From positions 186,001 to 250,000 of the forward strand of contig CALSNT010000017.1 in NCBI GenBank assembly GCA_943787785.1: a DNA stretch of 64,000 nucleotides, in the 5' to 3' direction. Below the pieces are notes generated by a model. It searched no databases and was not told the DNA's origin. It saw only the letters and a program-made list of their open reading frames with translations. The DNA is from an uncultured Paracoccaceae bacterium. Its GTDB lineage: Bacteria; Pseudomonadota; Alphaproteobacteria; Rhodobacterales; Rhodobacteraceae. The position numbers and the translations under genes are program-made. Positions 27,895 to 36,437 of this stretch are shown here, piece after piece (the stretch's first letter is position 1; each line of letters begins with the position of its first letter).

Positions 27895-28865
27895 ATATCG
27901 ACATGATCCGCGCCGCCGCCAGCCGCGCCAAGGGCCACGTTCGCCGAACCCCGCTACTGAATTCTCCTTTCCTGGATGAGATTGCCGGTCGGCGTGTGTT
28001 AGTGAAACCGGAATGCCTGCAACACACCGGCAGCTTCAAGTTCCGCGGCGGCTGGTCGGCATTGTCGGCGCTGGAGCCCGACACGCGTCGCAAGGGGGTG
28101 ATCGCGTTTTCATCCGGCAACCACGCGCAAGGCGTCGCACTTGCCGCGAAACTCCACGACATTCCAGCGGTGATCATCATGCCCGAAGACGCCCCCGCTC
28201 TGAAGATTGCCAACACGCGGGCTTTCGGGGCCGAGGTGATCCTTTATGACCGGGTCAACGGAGACCGCGACGCGATCGGCGCAAAACTCGCCGCTGACCA
28301 GGGGCTAACTCTGATAAAACCCTTTGACGAACCGCAGGTCATCGCCGGACAAGGGACTTGCGGATTGGAAATCGCCGAACAAGCCGCAGATGTTGGGGTA
28401 GAAACCGCCGATGTTCTGGTCTGCTGTGGCGGTGGCGGCCTGACTTCTGGTATCGCGCTGGCGTTGCAGGCCGATGCGCCCGGCCTGCGGGCGCGCCCGG
28501 TCGAACCCGAGGGGTTTGATGACGTCAAACGCTCGCTCGCATCTGGAAGGATCGAGCGGAACAATATGCAGGCAGGCTCGATCTGCGATGCAATCGTCAC
28601 GCCATCTCCGGGGGAAATTACCTTCCCGATCATGCAAAGACTGTGCGGACCCGGCCTCGCGGTCCCCGACGACGATTGCCTGCGCGCCATGGCCGACGCC
28701 TTCCTGCGCCTGAAAATCGTGTTGGAACCCGCCGGCGCGGTCGCGTTGGCTGCCGCCCTCTATCATCCCGAAACCGTGCAAGGCGACGCCGTGATCGTTA
28801 TTGCCAGCGGCGGCAATGTCGATCCAGGCCTGTTCACGGACGCGCTGACCCGTTTCAGCGTTTGA
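27891..28865 (+). CDS. Threonine/serine dehydratase (PLP-dependent)
   Basis: A 324-residue fold-type II PLP enzyme. The Schiff-base Lys is in HTGSFKFRGGWSAL, the phosphate-binding loop is VLVCCGGGGLTSG, and SSGNHAQGVALAA binds the substrate carboxylate. It lacks the regulatory ACT domain of IlvA, so it is a catabolic or racemase-like threonine/serine dehydratase. The start MNIDMIRAAASRAKG at 27891 overlaps the hydrolase stop. AATGGAGGACG precedes it. Confidence 0.88.
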   Translation: MNIDMIRAAASRAKGHVRRTPLLNSPFLDEIAGRRVLVKPECLQHTGSFKFRGGWSALSALEPDTRRKGVIAFSSGNHAQGVALAAKLHDIPAVIIMPEDAPALKIANTRAFGAEVILYDRVNGDRDAIGAKLAADQGLTLIKPFDEPQVIAGQGTCGLEIAEQAADVGVETADVLVCCGGGGLTSGIALALQADAPGLRARPVEPEGFDDVKRSLASGRIERNNMQAGSICDAIVTPSPGEITFPIMQRLCGPGLAVPDDDCLRAMADAFLRLKIVLEPAGAVALAAALYHPETVQGDAVIVIASGGNVDPGLFTDALTRFSV

Positions 28866-28910
28866 CAGGCACTGCCTGCTGGGCAATTCTGCCTGCTGGG
28901 GAGGCGTGAT

Positions 28911-30077
28911 TTGCGCACACAGGTCTGCATAATCGGCGGCGGCCCGTCCGGGCTGCTGCTCAGCCAGCTTTTGCATCGCTCAGGCATTGACACCGTCGTT
29001 CTGGAGGCGCGCAGCCGCGCCTATGTCGCGGGACGCATCCGGGCTGGACTGCTGGAATGGGGTAGCGTCGAAACCCTGCGCGCCGCTGGAGTTGGCGCGC
29101 GTATGGACCGGGACGGCATCCCCGATGACGGAGTGGTTCTTGCCTCGCAGCACGGGGATTTCCGTATTGATATCAAGGCGCTGACCGGTAAGCGCATGAT
29201 GATCTATGGCCAGACCGAGATCACCGCAGACCTTTTTAGCGCGCGTGACGCGATGAACGGTGTAATTATCGACGAGGTTGAGGGTGTTCGGCCGCACGGT
29301 TTGGACACCGGCGCGCCCCATGTCACTTATTCCAAGGGTGGCACCAGCTACCGGATCGACTGCGACTGGGTGATTGGTTGCGATGGATATCACGGTGTCA
29401 GCCGGACCTGCATCCCCTCGGACACGCTGAAAACCTTCGAGCGTATCTACCCCTTCGGCTGGCTGGGCGTTCTGTCCGAAACCCCTCCTGTCAGCCGCAA
29501 GATTGTCTATGCCAACCACCCGCGCGGCTTCGCGCTATGCTCGCTCAGGAACGAGATGCTTAGCCGCTACTACGTTCAGGTTCCGGCAGATGATGCCGTT
29601 GTCGGCTGGTCCGACGACGCCTTCTGGGACGAGTTGCGCCGCCGCCTGCCAGACAGTCTGTCGGACGGAATCGTAACCGGTCCATCGATCGAAAAATCCA
29701 TCGCCCCGCTGCGCAGTTTCGTCGCCGAACCGATGCGTTGGGGACGTCTGTGCCTGGCCGGGGATGCTGCCCATATCGTTCCGCCAACCGGGGCCAAGGG
29801 GCTGAACCTGGCGATCAGCGACGTGTCTTATCTGCACGACGCGCTGGTGGCGCATTTCGGTGGTGACGATGCCGGGATCGACGGGTATTCGGCCCGCGCG
29901 CTGAATCGGGTGTGGAAGGCAATTCGTTTTAGCTGGTGGTTTACCTCGACAATGCACCGCTTCCCGGACCAGAATGACTTCGACCAGCGTATTCAGGATA
30001 GTGAGCTGGCGTATCTGGAGGCCTCGGCCGCGGCACAGACTGTGCTGGCCGAACAATACGTGGGATTGCCCTACTGA
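28911..30077 (+). CDS. pobA: 4-hydroxybenzoate 3-monooxygenase PobA
   Basis: FAD- and NADPH-dependent hydroxylase making protocatechuate from 4-hydroxybenzoate, 388 residues. The FAD-binding motif is CIIGGGPSGLLLSQLLHRSG; the second FAD motif LCLAGDAAHIVPPTGAKGLN and the DG motif CDWVIGCDGYHGVSR are intact. The start is TTG at 28911, 7 nt after GGGGAGG, and gives the usual N-terminus M-R-T-Q-V. The stop overlaps the pcaD start by 1 bp, so it heads the protocatechuate operon. No pobR or pcaQ regulator gene is adjacent. Confidence 0.95.
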   Translation: MRTQVCIIGGGPSGLLLSQLLHRSGIDTVVLEARSRAYVAGRIRAGLLEWGSVETLRAAGVGARMDRDGIPDDGVVLASQHGDFRIDIKALTGKRMMIYGQTEITADLFSARDAMNGVIIDEVEGVRPHGLDTGAPHVTYSKGGTSYRIDCDWVIGCDGYHGVSRTCIPSDTLKTFERIYPFGWLGVLSETPPVSRKIVYANHPRGFALCSLRNEMLSRYYVQVPADDAVVGWSDDAFWDELRRRLPDSLSDGIVTGPSIEKSIAPLRSFVAEPMRWGRLCLAGDAAHIVPPTGAKGLNLAISDVSYLHDALVAHFGGDDAGIDGYSARALNRVWKAIRFSWWFTSTMHRFPDQNDFDQRIQDSELAYLEASAAAQTVLAEQYVGLPY

Positions 30078-30865
30078 TGCAGATGATCCGGCTGGACGAT
30101 ATCAACGTGCATTACCGCGAGGATGGTGATCCGAGCGGGCGGGCGGTGATGTTTTCGAACTCGCTGGGGACCGACCTGCGGCTGTGGGACAAGATTGTGC
30201 CCCTGCTGCCCGGCGGGCTGCGCCTGATCCGATACGACAAGCGCGGACATGGGCTGAGCGATGCGCCGCCCGCGCCTTATCACATGGGCACGCTGGTCAG
30301 CGATGCAGAGCGGCTGGCCGACCATCTGGGCGTGCGGAATTGTGTGTTCGTGGGGCTGTCCGTTGGTGGCCTGATCGCGCAGGGGCTGGCAGTGAAACGG
30401 CCCGACATCGTGGCGCAGATGGTGATCTCGAATACCGCGGCGAAGATCGGCACGCGAGCTATGTGGGACGACCGGATTGCAGGAGTCAAATCCGGTGGGA
30501 TCGCCGCACTGGGCGATGCGATTATGGAACGCTGGTTCTCGAAAGCGTTTCTGGAGACAGACGAACGGTCCGGTTGGCAGAACCTTTTGGAGCGCCAGCC
30601 GGATGACGGCTACATGGGTGTCTCGGCTGCGATAAGCCACACAGATTTCATGAACACCACGGCTGCGCTGACCCTTCCGACACTGGCAATTGCCGGATCC
30701 GAAGATGGTGCGACGCCCCCCGATCTGGTGCGTGAAACCGCAGCGTTGGTTCCGGGATCGAAGTTCCACCTGATCCGCGGCGCGGGCCACCTGCCCTGCG
30801 TCGAAGCGCCCGAAGAATATGCCCGCGTTCTGTCGGAATTCATCACGGAAACCGCAAATGGCTGA
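30077..30865 (+). CDS. pcaD: 3-oxoadipate enol-lactonase PcaD
   Basis: An alpha/beta hydrolase that opens 3-oxoadipate enol-lactone to 3-oxoadipate, 262 residues. The nucleophile elbow is FVGLSVGGLIAQGLA and the catalytic His is in IRGAGHLPCVEAPEEYARVL. YDKRGHGLSDAPPAPYHMGT is characteristic of PcaD. It lies between pobA and pcaC with overlapping ends, which is strong context for this assignment. Confidence 0.94.
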   Translation: MQMIRLDDINVHYREDGDPSGRAVMFSNSLGTDLRLWDKIVPLLPGGLRLIRYDKRGHGLSDAPPAPYHMGTLVSDAERLADHLGVRNCVFVGLSVGGLIAQGLAVKRPDIVAQMVISNTAAKIGTRAMWDDRIAGVKSGGIAALGDAIMERWFSKAFLETDERSGWQNLLERQPDDGYMGVSAAISHTDFMNTTAALTLPTLAIAGSEDGATPPDLVRETAALVPGSKFHLIRGAGHLPCVEAPEEYARVLSEFITETANG

Positions 30866-31238
30866 GCGTTATGATGATGGAATGAAAGTGCGCCGGTCAG
30901 TTTTGGGCGATGCCCACGTTGACAGGGCTGAAGCTGCGAAGACCGCATTTGATGTACCGTTTCAAGATCTTATCACCGAGGGGGCTTGGGGTTCGGTCTG
31001 GTCACGCGACACCATAAGCAAACGCGAACGCAGCATGCTGACGATTGCCCTGCTGGCCGCGCTTGGTCACTGGGACGAAGTAGCGATGCACGTGCGCGCC
31101 AGTGCCAATACCGGGGCCAGCCCCGATGACATACGTGAGGCGATGCTGCATGTCGCCATCTATGCAGGCGTTCCGGCAGCAAACCACGCGCTGAAGATTA
31201 TCAAGGAAACTTATGCGGAAATGGGTGTAGACACATGA
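30858..31238 (+). CDS. pcaC: 4-carboxymuconolactone decarboxylase PcaC
   Basis: A small AhpD-fold enzyme of 126 residues, [20 protein letters not shown] to AEMGVDT. It decarboxylates 4-carboxymuconolactone to the enol-lactone used by PcaD. Typical stretches are [20 protein letters not shown] and [20 protein letters not shown], the latter with the active-site His. The start lies 8 bp inside pcaD and the stop overlaps the pcaH start by 4 bp. It is a separate protein here, not a PcaCD fusion. Confidence 0.95.
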   Translation: MAERYDDGMKVRRSVLGDAHVDRAEAAKTAFDVPFQDLITEGAWGSVWSRDTISKRERSMLTIALLAALGHWDEVAMHVRASANTGASPDDIREAMLHVAIYAGVPAANHALKIIKETYAEMGVDT

Positions 31239-31972
31239 GCAATCGCAAACCCGCGGGCGGCTTTTTCATGCGGGACACGGCCTGGCATCCGCCTGCCCTG
31301 ACGCCACAATACAAAACCAGCGTCGCACGCTCTCCCAGCCGGGCGCTGCTGTCGATGCCCCAGACCATGTCCGAGGTAACGGGGCCGGTTTTCGGGCACA
31401 ACATCCTCGGCGATCTGGATAATGATTTAATACTAAACTACTCGCAGGATGGTACCAGTGCCATTGGCCCCAGGATCATCGTCTATGGCCGGGTGGTGGA
31501 CGAAAACGGGCGCGGAGTACCGGGGGCGCTGGTTGAAGTGTGGCAGGCCAACGCAGGCGGACACTATCGCCATGCGAAAGAGGGGTATATCGCGCCGCTG
31601 GACCCGAACTTCGGCGGTTGCGGGCGGGTCATCACCGACGACGACGGCGGCTATGAGTTCCGCACCATCCAGCCCGGTCCTTACCCCTGGCCCAACCGCG
31701 TGAATGACTGGCGCCCGGCACATATCCACTTTTCGATCTTCGGCGACGGCTTCGCACAGCGCCTGATCACCCAGATGTATTTCGAAGGCGACCCGATGAT
31801 CTGGCAATGCCCGATCGTCGACACCGTACCATCGCGCGAGGGGATCGAGACGCTGGTCGCAACCCTCGACATGGCCGCGACACTTCCGATGGACGCGCGC
31901 GTCTATAAATTCGACATCGTGCTTAGGGGCCGCCGCGCGACCATATTTGAAAACCGGATGGAGGGCACATGA
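31235..31972 (+). CDS. pcaH: Protocatechuate 3,4-dioxygenase beta subunit PcaH
   Basis: The iron-carrying subunit of the intradiol ring-cleaving dioxygenase, 245 residues. Fe(III) ligands expected for the family are visible: Tyr in [11 protein letters not shown], Tyr in [13 protein letters not shown], and the two His in [11 protein letters not shown]. The N-terminal [20 protein letters not shown] is typical of beta subunits. The gene overlaps pcaC by 4 bp and pcaG by 4 bp, consistent with equal production of both subunits. Confidence 0.97.
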   Translation: MSNRKPAGGFFMRDTAWHPPALTPQYKTSVARSPSRALLSMPQTMSEVTGPVFGHNILGDLDNDLILNYSQDGTSAIGPRIIVYGRVVDENGRGVPGALVEVWQANAGGHYRHAKEGYIAPLDPNFGGCGRVITDDDGGYEFRTIQPGPYPWPNRVNDWRPAHIHFSIFGDGFAQRLITQMYFEGDPMIWQCPIVDTVPSREGIETLVATLDMAATLPMDARVYKFDIVLRGRRATIFENRMEGT

Positions 31973-32580
31973 TGATACCGCTCAATCGCCGACGCGAAAG
32001 CCCCAGCCAAACGGCAGGGCCCTATGTTCACATCGGCTGCGTGCCCAATTTTTGCGGGATCGAAGGGGTCTATCCCCACGACCTTGGCGACACGATGGTG
32101 AACGATCAGACCAAGGGAGAGCGGATCACCGTCACAGGCACCACCTTCGACGGCACCGGCACCCCGCTGAAGGATGCCATGGTCGAGATCTGGCAGGCGG
32201 ACGCGGCGGGCCTCTACAACAGCCCGTCAGAGATCCGTGGCACGGCAGATACGAACTTCACCGGCTGGGGCCGCAAGGCCGGTGACTATGCCACCGGCGA
32301 ATGGAACTTCGAGACGGTCAAACCGGGTGCAGTGCCATTTCCGGACGGCCGCATGCAGGCCCCGCATATTTCGTTCTGGATTGTTGCACGGGGGATCAAT
32401 CTGGGTCTCCAAACCCGGATGTATTTTCCGGATGAGGACAATTCCACCGATCCGGTCCTGACACGAATCGAACATCAGAACCGAGTGCCGACCTTGGTCG
32501 CCGAACAGGTGGATGCCTCGACCTATCGCTTCAACATTCGTCTTCAAGGCGAGGGTGAAACGATCTTTTTTGATTTCTGA
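31969..32580 (+). CDS. pcaG: Protocatechuate 3,4-dioxygenase alpha subunit PcaG
   Basis: The partner subunit of PcaH, 203 residues, same fold but without the iron ligands. Typical motifs are [39 protein letters not shown], and [20 protein letters not shown]. It starts inside the pcaH stop (ATGA) and ends 14 bp before the BKACE gene. The pair converts protocatechuate to 3-carboxy-cis,cis-muconate. Confidence 0.97.
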   Translation: MMIPLNRRRESPSQTAGPYVHIGCVPNFCGIEGVYPHDLGDTMVNDQTKGERITVTGTTFDGTGTPLKDAMVEIWQADAAGLYNSPSEIRGTADTNFTGWGRKAGDYATGEWNFETVKPGAVPFPDGRMQAPHISFWIVARGINLGLQTRMYFPDEDNSTDPVLTRIEHQNRVPTLVAEQVDASTYRFNIRLQGEGETIFFDF

Positions 32581-32594
32581 ACAAAGGCCGCGCC

Positions 32595-33425
32595 ATGACA
32601 GCCCCTTGCATCATCTGTGTCGCAGTAACCGGCTCGGTCCCGCAGAAATCTGACAATCCCGCTGTGCCGATCACGATTGCGGAACAGGTCACAAGCACGC
32701 GAGAGGCGTTTGAAGCGGGTGCATCAATTGCCCATTGCCACGTCAGGAATGATGATGGCTCAACCACGTCCGACCCGGGCAAATTTGCGGCGCTGAAGAT
32801 GGGCATCGAAGACGCCTGCCCCGGCATGATCGTGCAGTTTTCAACTGGCGGGCGATCCGGTGCTGGCAAGGCGCGCGGCGGGATGCTGTCACTGCGGCCA
32901 GACATGGCCAGCCTGACGGTTGGGTCAAACAACTTCCCGACCCGCGTCTATGAAAACCCGCCCGATCTGGTGGACTGGCTGGCCAGCAAAATGCGCACCT
33001 ATGACATCAAACCCGAGATCGAGGCCTTCGATCTATCGCACATCCATCAAGCCGCGGCGATGAACCGCGATGGCCGCATTCCCGGCGAGCTTTATGTCCA
33101 ATTCGTCATGGGTGTGAAGAACGCTATGCCGGTCGATCGAGAGACGTTTGATTTCTACATCAAAACCGTGAACCGTCTGGCCCCGGACGCACAATGGTGT
33201 GCCGCCGGAATCGGTCCCGGTCAGATCGAAGTCAACGAATGGTGCATCTCGGCGGGTGGGCATACGCGCACCGGGTTGGAGGATAATATCAAGCTCGATC
33301 GCAACACGCTTGCGCCTTCGAACGCCGCCTTGGTGCAGCGCGCCGCTGATCTTTGCGCCAAACACAACCGCCCTGTCGCCACGCCGGATCAGGCGCGGAA
33401 GATCCTTGGCCTCAGGGCCGCCTGA
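32595..33425 (+). CDS. BKACE-family beta-keto acid cleavage enzyme (DUF849)
   Basis: A 276-residue TIM-barrel enzyme of the 3-keto-5-aminohexanoate cleavage family. Zn ligands appear in IAHCHVRNDDGS (His-x-His) and the EIEAFDLSHIHQ region; SLTVGSNNFPTRVYENPPDL is a family hallmark. The family cleaves a beta-keto acid with acetyl-CoA, giving acetoacetate and a new acyl-CoA. From memory, a subgroup acts on 3-oxoadipate, yielding succinyl-CoA and acetoacetate. Its place inside the pca operon, and the lack of pcaI, pcaJ and pcaF in the window, support that role. Specificity is inferred, not shown. Confidence 0.88.
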   Translation: MTAPCIICVAVTGSVPQKSDNPAVPITIAEQVTSTREAFEAGASIAHCHVRNDDGSTTSDPGKFAALKMGIEDACPGMIVQFSTGGRSGAGKARGGMLSLRPDMASLTVGSNNFPTRVYENPPDLVDWLASKMRTYDIKPEIEAFDLSHIHQAAAMNRDGRIPGELYVQFVMGVKNAMPVDRETFDFYIKTVNRLAPDAQWCAAGIGPGQIEVNEWCISAGGHTRTGLEDNIKLDRNTLAPSNAALVQRAADLCAKHNRPVATPDQARKILGLRAA

Positions 33426-34744
33426 TGCCCGCGAGCCCGCTCGATAGCGCCATCTACCGCCACCTTTTCGGAGATCCTGAGGTTGCCAAACTATTCACCG
33501 ACAGCGCCGAAGTCCGCGCCATGCTGGTGGTCGAAGGTGCGCTGGCCAAGGCACAAGGCACGCTTGGCATGATCCCCGAAACCGCCGCCGCCGCGATCCA
33601 CCGCGACGCGATGGAGGTGGTGTTGGACCCGGCCGCACTGTCTGCCGAGACCGGTCGCAGTGCCGTTCCGGTCCCGGCACTTGTCGACGCGTTTCGCACC
33701 GCGATGCAAGCCCCGGATCACGCGCAATTCGTGCATTGGGGCGCGACCTCGCAGGACATCATCGAAACCGGGCTGACCCTACGGCTGCGCCAGGCGTTGG
33801 TGATTGCCGAAAGTCGTCTGACCGCTACCGCCAAGGCGCTGGGAACACTCGCGAAATCCCACGCCGAAACACCAATGGCAGGCCGCACTTACGGCCAGAT
33901 CGCAACGCCGACGTCATTCGGTGCTATCGTGGCCAGCTGGGGCGAACCGCTGCTGCGACACCTCGACCGGCTGGCCGAGATGCGCCCGCGCCTCTTAACA
34001 GTCACACTCACGGGGGCTGCCGGAACGCTGTCGGCCATGGGATCGGAAGGTTCGAAAGTGCGCGCCGCTATGGCCAAGGCGCTGGACCTGTCGGACGCCG
34101 AAGACAGCCGCCATTCCAGCCGCGACCACATCGCCGAGCTGTCCTCATTGTGCATGCTGGTGACCGGCAGCCTGGGCAAGATGGGTGAGGATCTGACGCT
34201 GCTGACCCAATCTGGCATTAGCGAAGTTAGTCTCAGTGCAAGCGGCAGTTCATCGACCATGCCGCAGAAACAAAACCCGGTAGCGCCCTCGGTTCTTGTG
34301 GCGCTCGCGAATGCAGCCAATGCGCTGAATACTGGCCTGCAGGGCACGCTCGTGCATCGCCAACAACGTGACGGCGGAGCCTGGCTGACCGAATGGCTGC
34401 TGCTGCCCCAGATGGTTCTGACCACGACGAAGGCGCTGGCAGTGGCGGAAACGCTGAGCCAGACAATCCAGCCGAACCCGGATACGATGGCCGCCAACCT
34501 CGACGATGGCCTGGGGCTGATCCACGCCGAGGCCCTGTCGTTCGCGCTCGCCGCCACCCTCCCCCGACCGACGGCCCAAGCCGAGATCAAGCGCCTTGCA
34601 AGCGAGGCGCGCGACAGCGGCACCCCCTTGCCCGACCTCGTCGCGGCAGCCCATCCCGGCACCACGTTGCCAAATGCCCGCGCGCAACTCGGCACTGCCC
34701 CGGATCAGGCACGTGCCTTCGCCACGCGTGCTTCGTCCCTCTGA
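33425..34744 (+). CDS. pcaB: 3-carboxy-cis,cis-muconate cycloisomerase PcaB
   Basis: A fumarase/adenylosuccinate-lyase superfamily enzyme that lactonises 3-carboxymuconate, 439 residues. The superfamily signature is SGSSTMPQKQNPVAPSVLV, with QFVHWGATSQDIIETGLTL and AGRTYGQIATPTSFG upstream. PDNHA-type regions seen in PcaB are present (RTAMQAPDHAQFVHWG). The start ATG at 33425 overlaps the BKACE stop by one base. It is the last gene of the operon; the next gene is 115 bp away beyond a short repeat. Confidence 0.95.
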   Translation: MPASPLDSAIYRHLFGDPEVAKLFTDSAEVRAMLVVEGALAKAQGTLGMIPETAAAAIHRDAMEVVLDPAALSAETGRSAVPVPALVDAFRTAMQAPDHAQFVHWGATSQDIIETGLTLRLRQALVIAESRLTATAKALGTLAKSHAETPMAGRTYGQIATPTSFGAIVASWGEPLLRHLDRLAEMRPRLLTVTLTGAAGTLSAMGSEGSKVRAAMAKALDLSDAEDSRHSSRDHIAELSSLCMLVTGSLGKMGEDLTLLTQSGISEVSLSASGSSSTMPQKQNPVAPSVLVALANAANALNTGLQGTLVHRQQRDGGAWLTEWLLLPQMVLTTTKALAVAETLSQTIQPNPDTMAANLDDGLGLIHAEALSFALAATLPRPTAQAEIKRLASEARDSGTPLPDLVAAAHPGTTLPNARAQLGTAPDQARAFATRASSL

Positions 34745-34746
34745 TC

Positions 34747-34780
34747 CCATCTTCCTTTCTTAAATACTCCCGCCGGAGGC
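34747..34780 (-). repeat. Short intergenic repeat motif, copy 3
   Basis: The minus strand reads GCCTCCGGCGGGAGTATTT, identical to copy 1, then AAGAAAGGAAGATGG, whose tail also nearly matches copy 1. It sits right after pcaB, pointing back into it, so unlike copy 1 it does not start a gene here. Confidence 0.75.
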
Positions 34781-34859
34781 ATGATTCTCTCAGAAAAAAC
34801 ACCCCGGAAATCACACTCCCGGCCTTCCCAATTCGTCACACACCCCTTAGTTCAAGCCG

Positions 34860-36083
34860 ATGCGCGATCGCCTCCCACTGATATTCATCCTCGTCACGGT
34901 GGTCATCGACTCGATGGGGATCGGGCTGATCATGCCGGTGATGCCGGACCTGATCCGCGATGTCGGGGGCGGAACCCTCGCCGATGCGGCGATCTGGGGT
35001 GGCATTCTGGCGACCTCCTTCGCGGTCATGCAGTTCCTGTGCGGACCGCTGGTCGGCAACCTCTCGGACCGGTTCGGACGACGGCCCGTGCTGCTGAGCG
35101 CGCTAGGTGTCATGGCACTGGATTACCTGGTGATGGCGGTGGCCGGGACGATATGGCTGTTACTGGCAGGGCGGTTGGTCGGCGGGATCACCGCAGCGAC
35201 GCAATCGACAGCCAATGCTTTCATCGCCGACATCTCCAAACCCGAAGAAAAGGCCGCTCGCTTCGGCCTCGTGGGGGCCGCGTTTGGCATCGGCTTCGTG
35301 CTCGGCCCGCTAATTGGCGGACTGCTGGGAGAGCTTGGCACCCGCGCACCCTTCTACGCCGCCGCCGCACTGGCCGCGACCAACATGGTGTTCGGCTTTT
35401 TCGTCCTGCCCGAGACCGTCACCGACCGGATCCGCCGTCCGTTCGAGATGCACCGCGCCAACCCGTTTGGAGCCTTCCGCCACTTGGGCGCGTTGCCGGG
35501 GATCGGGCGGCTGACGGTAATATTCTTTATCTACCAGGTCGCGTTTTTCGTCTATCCGGCGATCTGGGCCTATTTCGCGCAAGAGCGTTTCGGCTGGGAA
35601 TCCGGTATGATCGGCGTTTCGCTGGCGTCTTTCGGAGTGTCGATTGCGGTAACGCAAGGCCTGCTGATCCGGCCCGTGCTGGCGAGATTTGGCGAGCGTA
35701 AGACGGTTCTGATCGGGCTGGCGCTGAACGGAGCGGGGTTTCTGGCGATGTCGCTTGTCACCAGCGGGGCGGTGGCCCTCATGTTGACGCCGCTGACAGC
35801 ACTTGGTGCGATTGCCATGCCTGCGCTTCAGGGCATCATGTCGCGCCGGGTACCCGACGACAGCCAGGGCGAATTGCAGGGTCTGCTGACCAGCGCCGGG
35901 GCTCTAGCGATGATCATCTCGCCCGTACTGATGACCCAGACGTTCTACCTCTTCGCTTCCGAGGGGGCCTCGCCCTATCTGCCCGGCGCTCCGTTTGTGC
36001 TGTCGCTGGTGCTTATCGCTGTCTGTGCAGTGGTGTTCATCAACCGAGGTGCGCGGCCAGAGGGTACGGCCCCTGCGAGCTAG
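34860..36083 (+). CDS. MFS transporter, TetA/Bcr-like
   Basis: A 407-residue transporter with 12 membrane helices. Motif A, GNLSDRFGRRPVLLSALGVM, follows helix 2, and motif C-like AAFGIGFVLGPLIGGLLGEL lies in helix 5; both are typical of drug/H+ antiporters such as TetA. The start is MRDRLPLIFILVTVVIDSMG. The substrate is unknown; it lies after the pca operon but is not tightly coupled, so export or uptake of aromatics is only a possibility. Confidence 0.85.
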   Translation: MRDRLPLIFILVTVVIDSMGIGLIMPVMPDLIRDVGGGTLADAAIWGGILATSFAVMQFLCGPLVGNLSDRFGRRPVLLSALGVMALDYLVMAVAGTIWLLLAGRLVGGITAATQSTANAFIADISKPEEKAARFGLVGAAFGIGFVLGPLIGGLLGELGTRAPFYAAAALAATNMVFGFFVLPETVTDRIRRPFEMHRANPFGAFRHLGALPGIGRLTVIFFIYQVAFFVYPAIWAYFAQERFGWESGMIGVSLASFGVSIAVTQGLLIRPVLARFGERKTVLIGLALNGAGFLAMSLVTSGAVALMLTPLTALGAIAMPALQGIMSRRVPDDSQGELQGLLTSAGALAMIISPVLMTQTFYLFASEGASPYLPGAPFVLSLVLIAVCAVVFINRGARPEGTAPAS

Positions 36084-36437
36084 GCCCCTAACTTGGAAAG
36101 AAGCGGCCCTTGGCCACATGCGCAACTACTGCCGGAAACAAGCCCGAAAGGCGCCCGGCGAACACCAGCTTTCCCCCGGGCAGGCGCTCCTGCGACATCT
36201 CGCAGACGACAGAATTCAGAGATAACTCTGCACGATAAATTTCCCCAATCTGTCGTCGCTGCGCCTCGCCACAGACAGGTACTCTCCCGGCTTTCGCGCT
36301 GCATCGACTAAGGCTCGTTCCGCGCCAATATCCCCCACACCAACTGCCCTCAACGCAGCCGATTTTTGGGCTTGCAGCCCTCCACGCCCGTCGCCACAGT
36401 CCCCCGGAAAATCATCCCGAGCGAAGCGAGGCCCCCT
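36084..36437. other. Intergenic region between the MFS gene and alcohol dehydrogenase
   Basis: A 354-bp gap. Element E3 occupies 36122-36297. The remainder (36298-36437) is GC-rich with no clear promoter, and ends with AGCGAAGCGAGG, which serves as the ribosome area for the TTG-started dehydrogenase. I see no small gene here. Confidence 0.5.
36122..36297 (+). repeat. Composite inverted-repeat element E3 (176-bp core, diverged)
   Basis: The fourth, most diverged relative of E1/E2/E4. Part A starts GCAACTACTGCCGGAAACAA, matching E4's GCAACTACTGCCCGGAACAA. Part B (36228-36297) shares GCACGATAAATTT and GCTGCGCC with E1. The central hairpin is CTGCGA-CATC-TCGCAG: same place as in the other copies but a different sequence. 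The GC-rich inverted arms are degraded. Confidence 0.6.

Noticed and set aside
36093-36311. Possible small gene over element E3 (HMRNYCRKQARKAPGE...)
   Set aside because: Its reading matches only the repeat, and the sister copies do not keep the frame.
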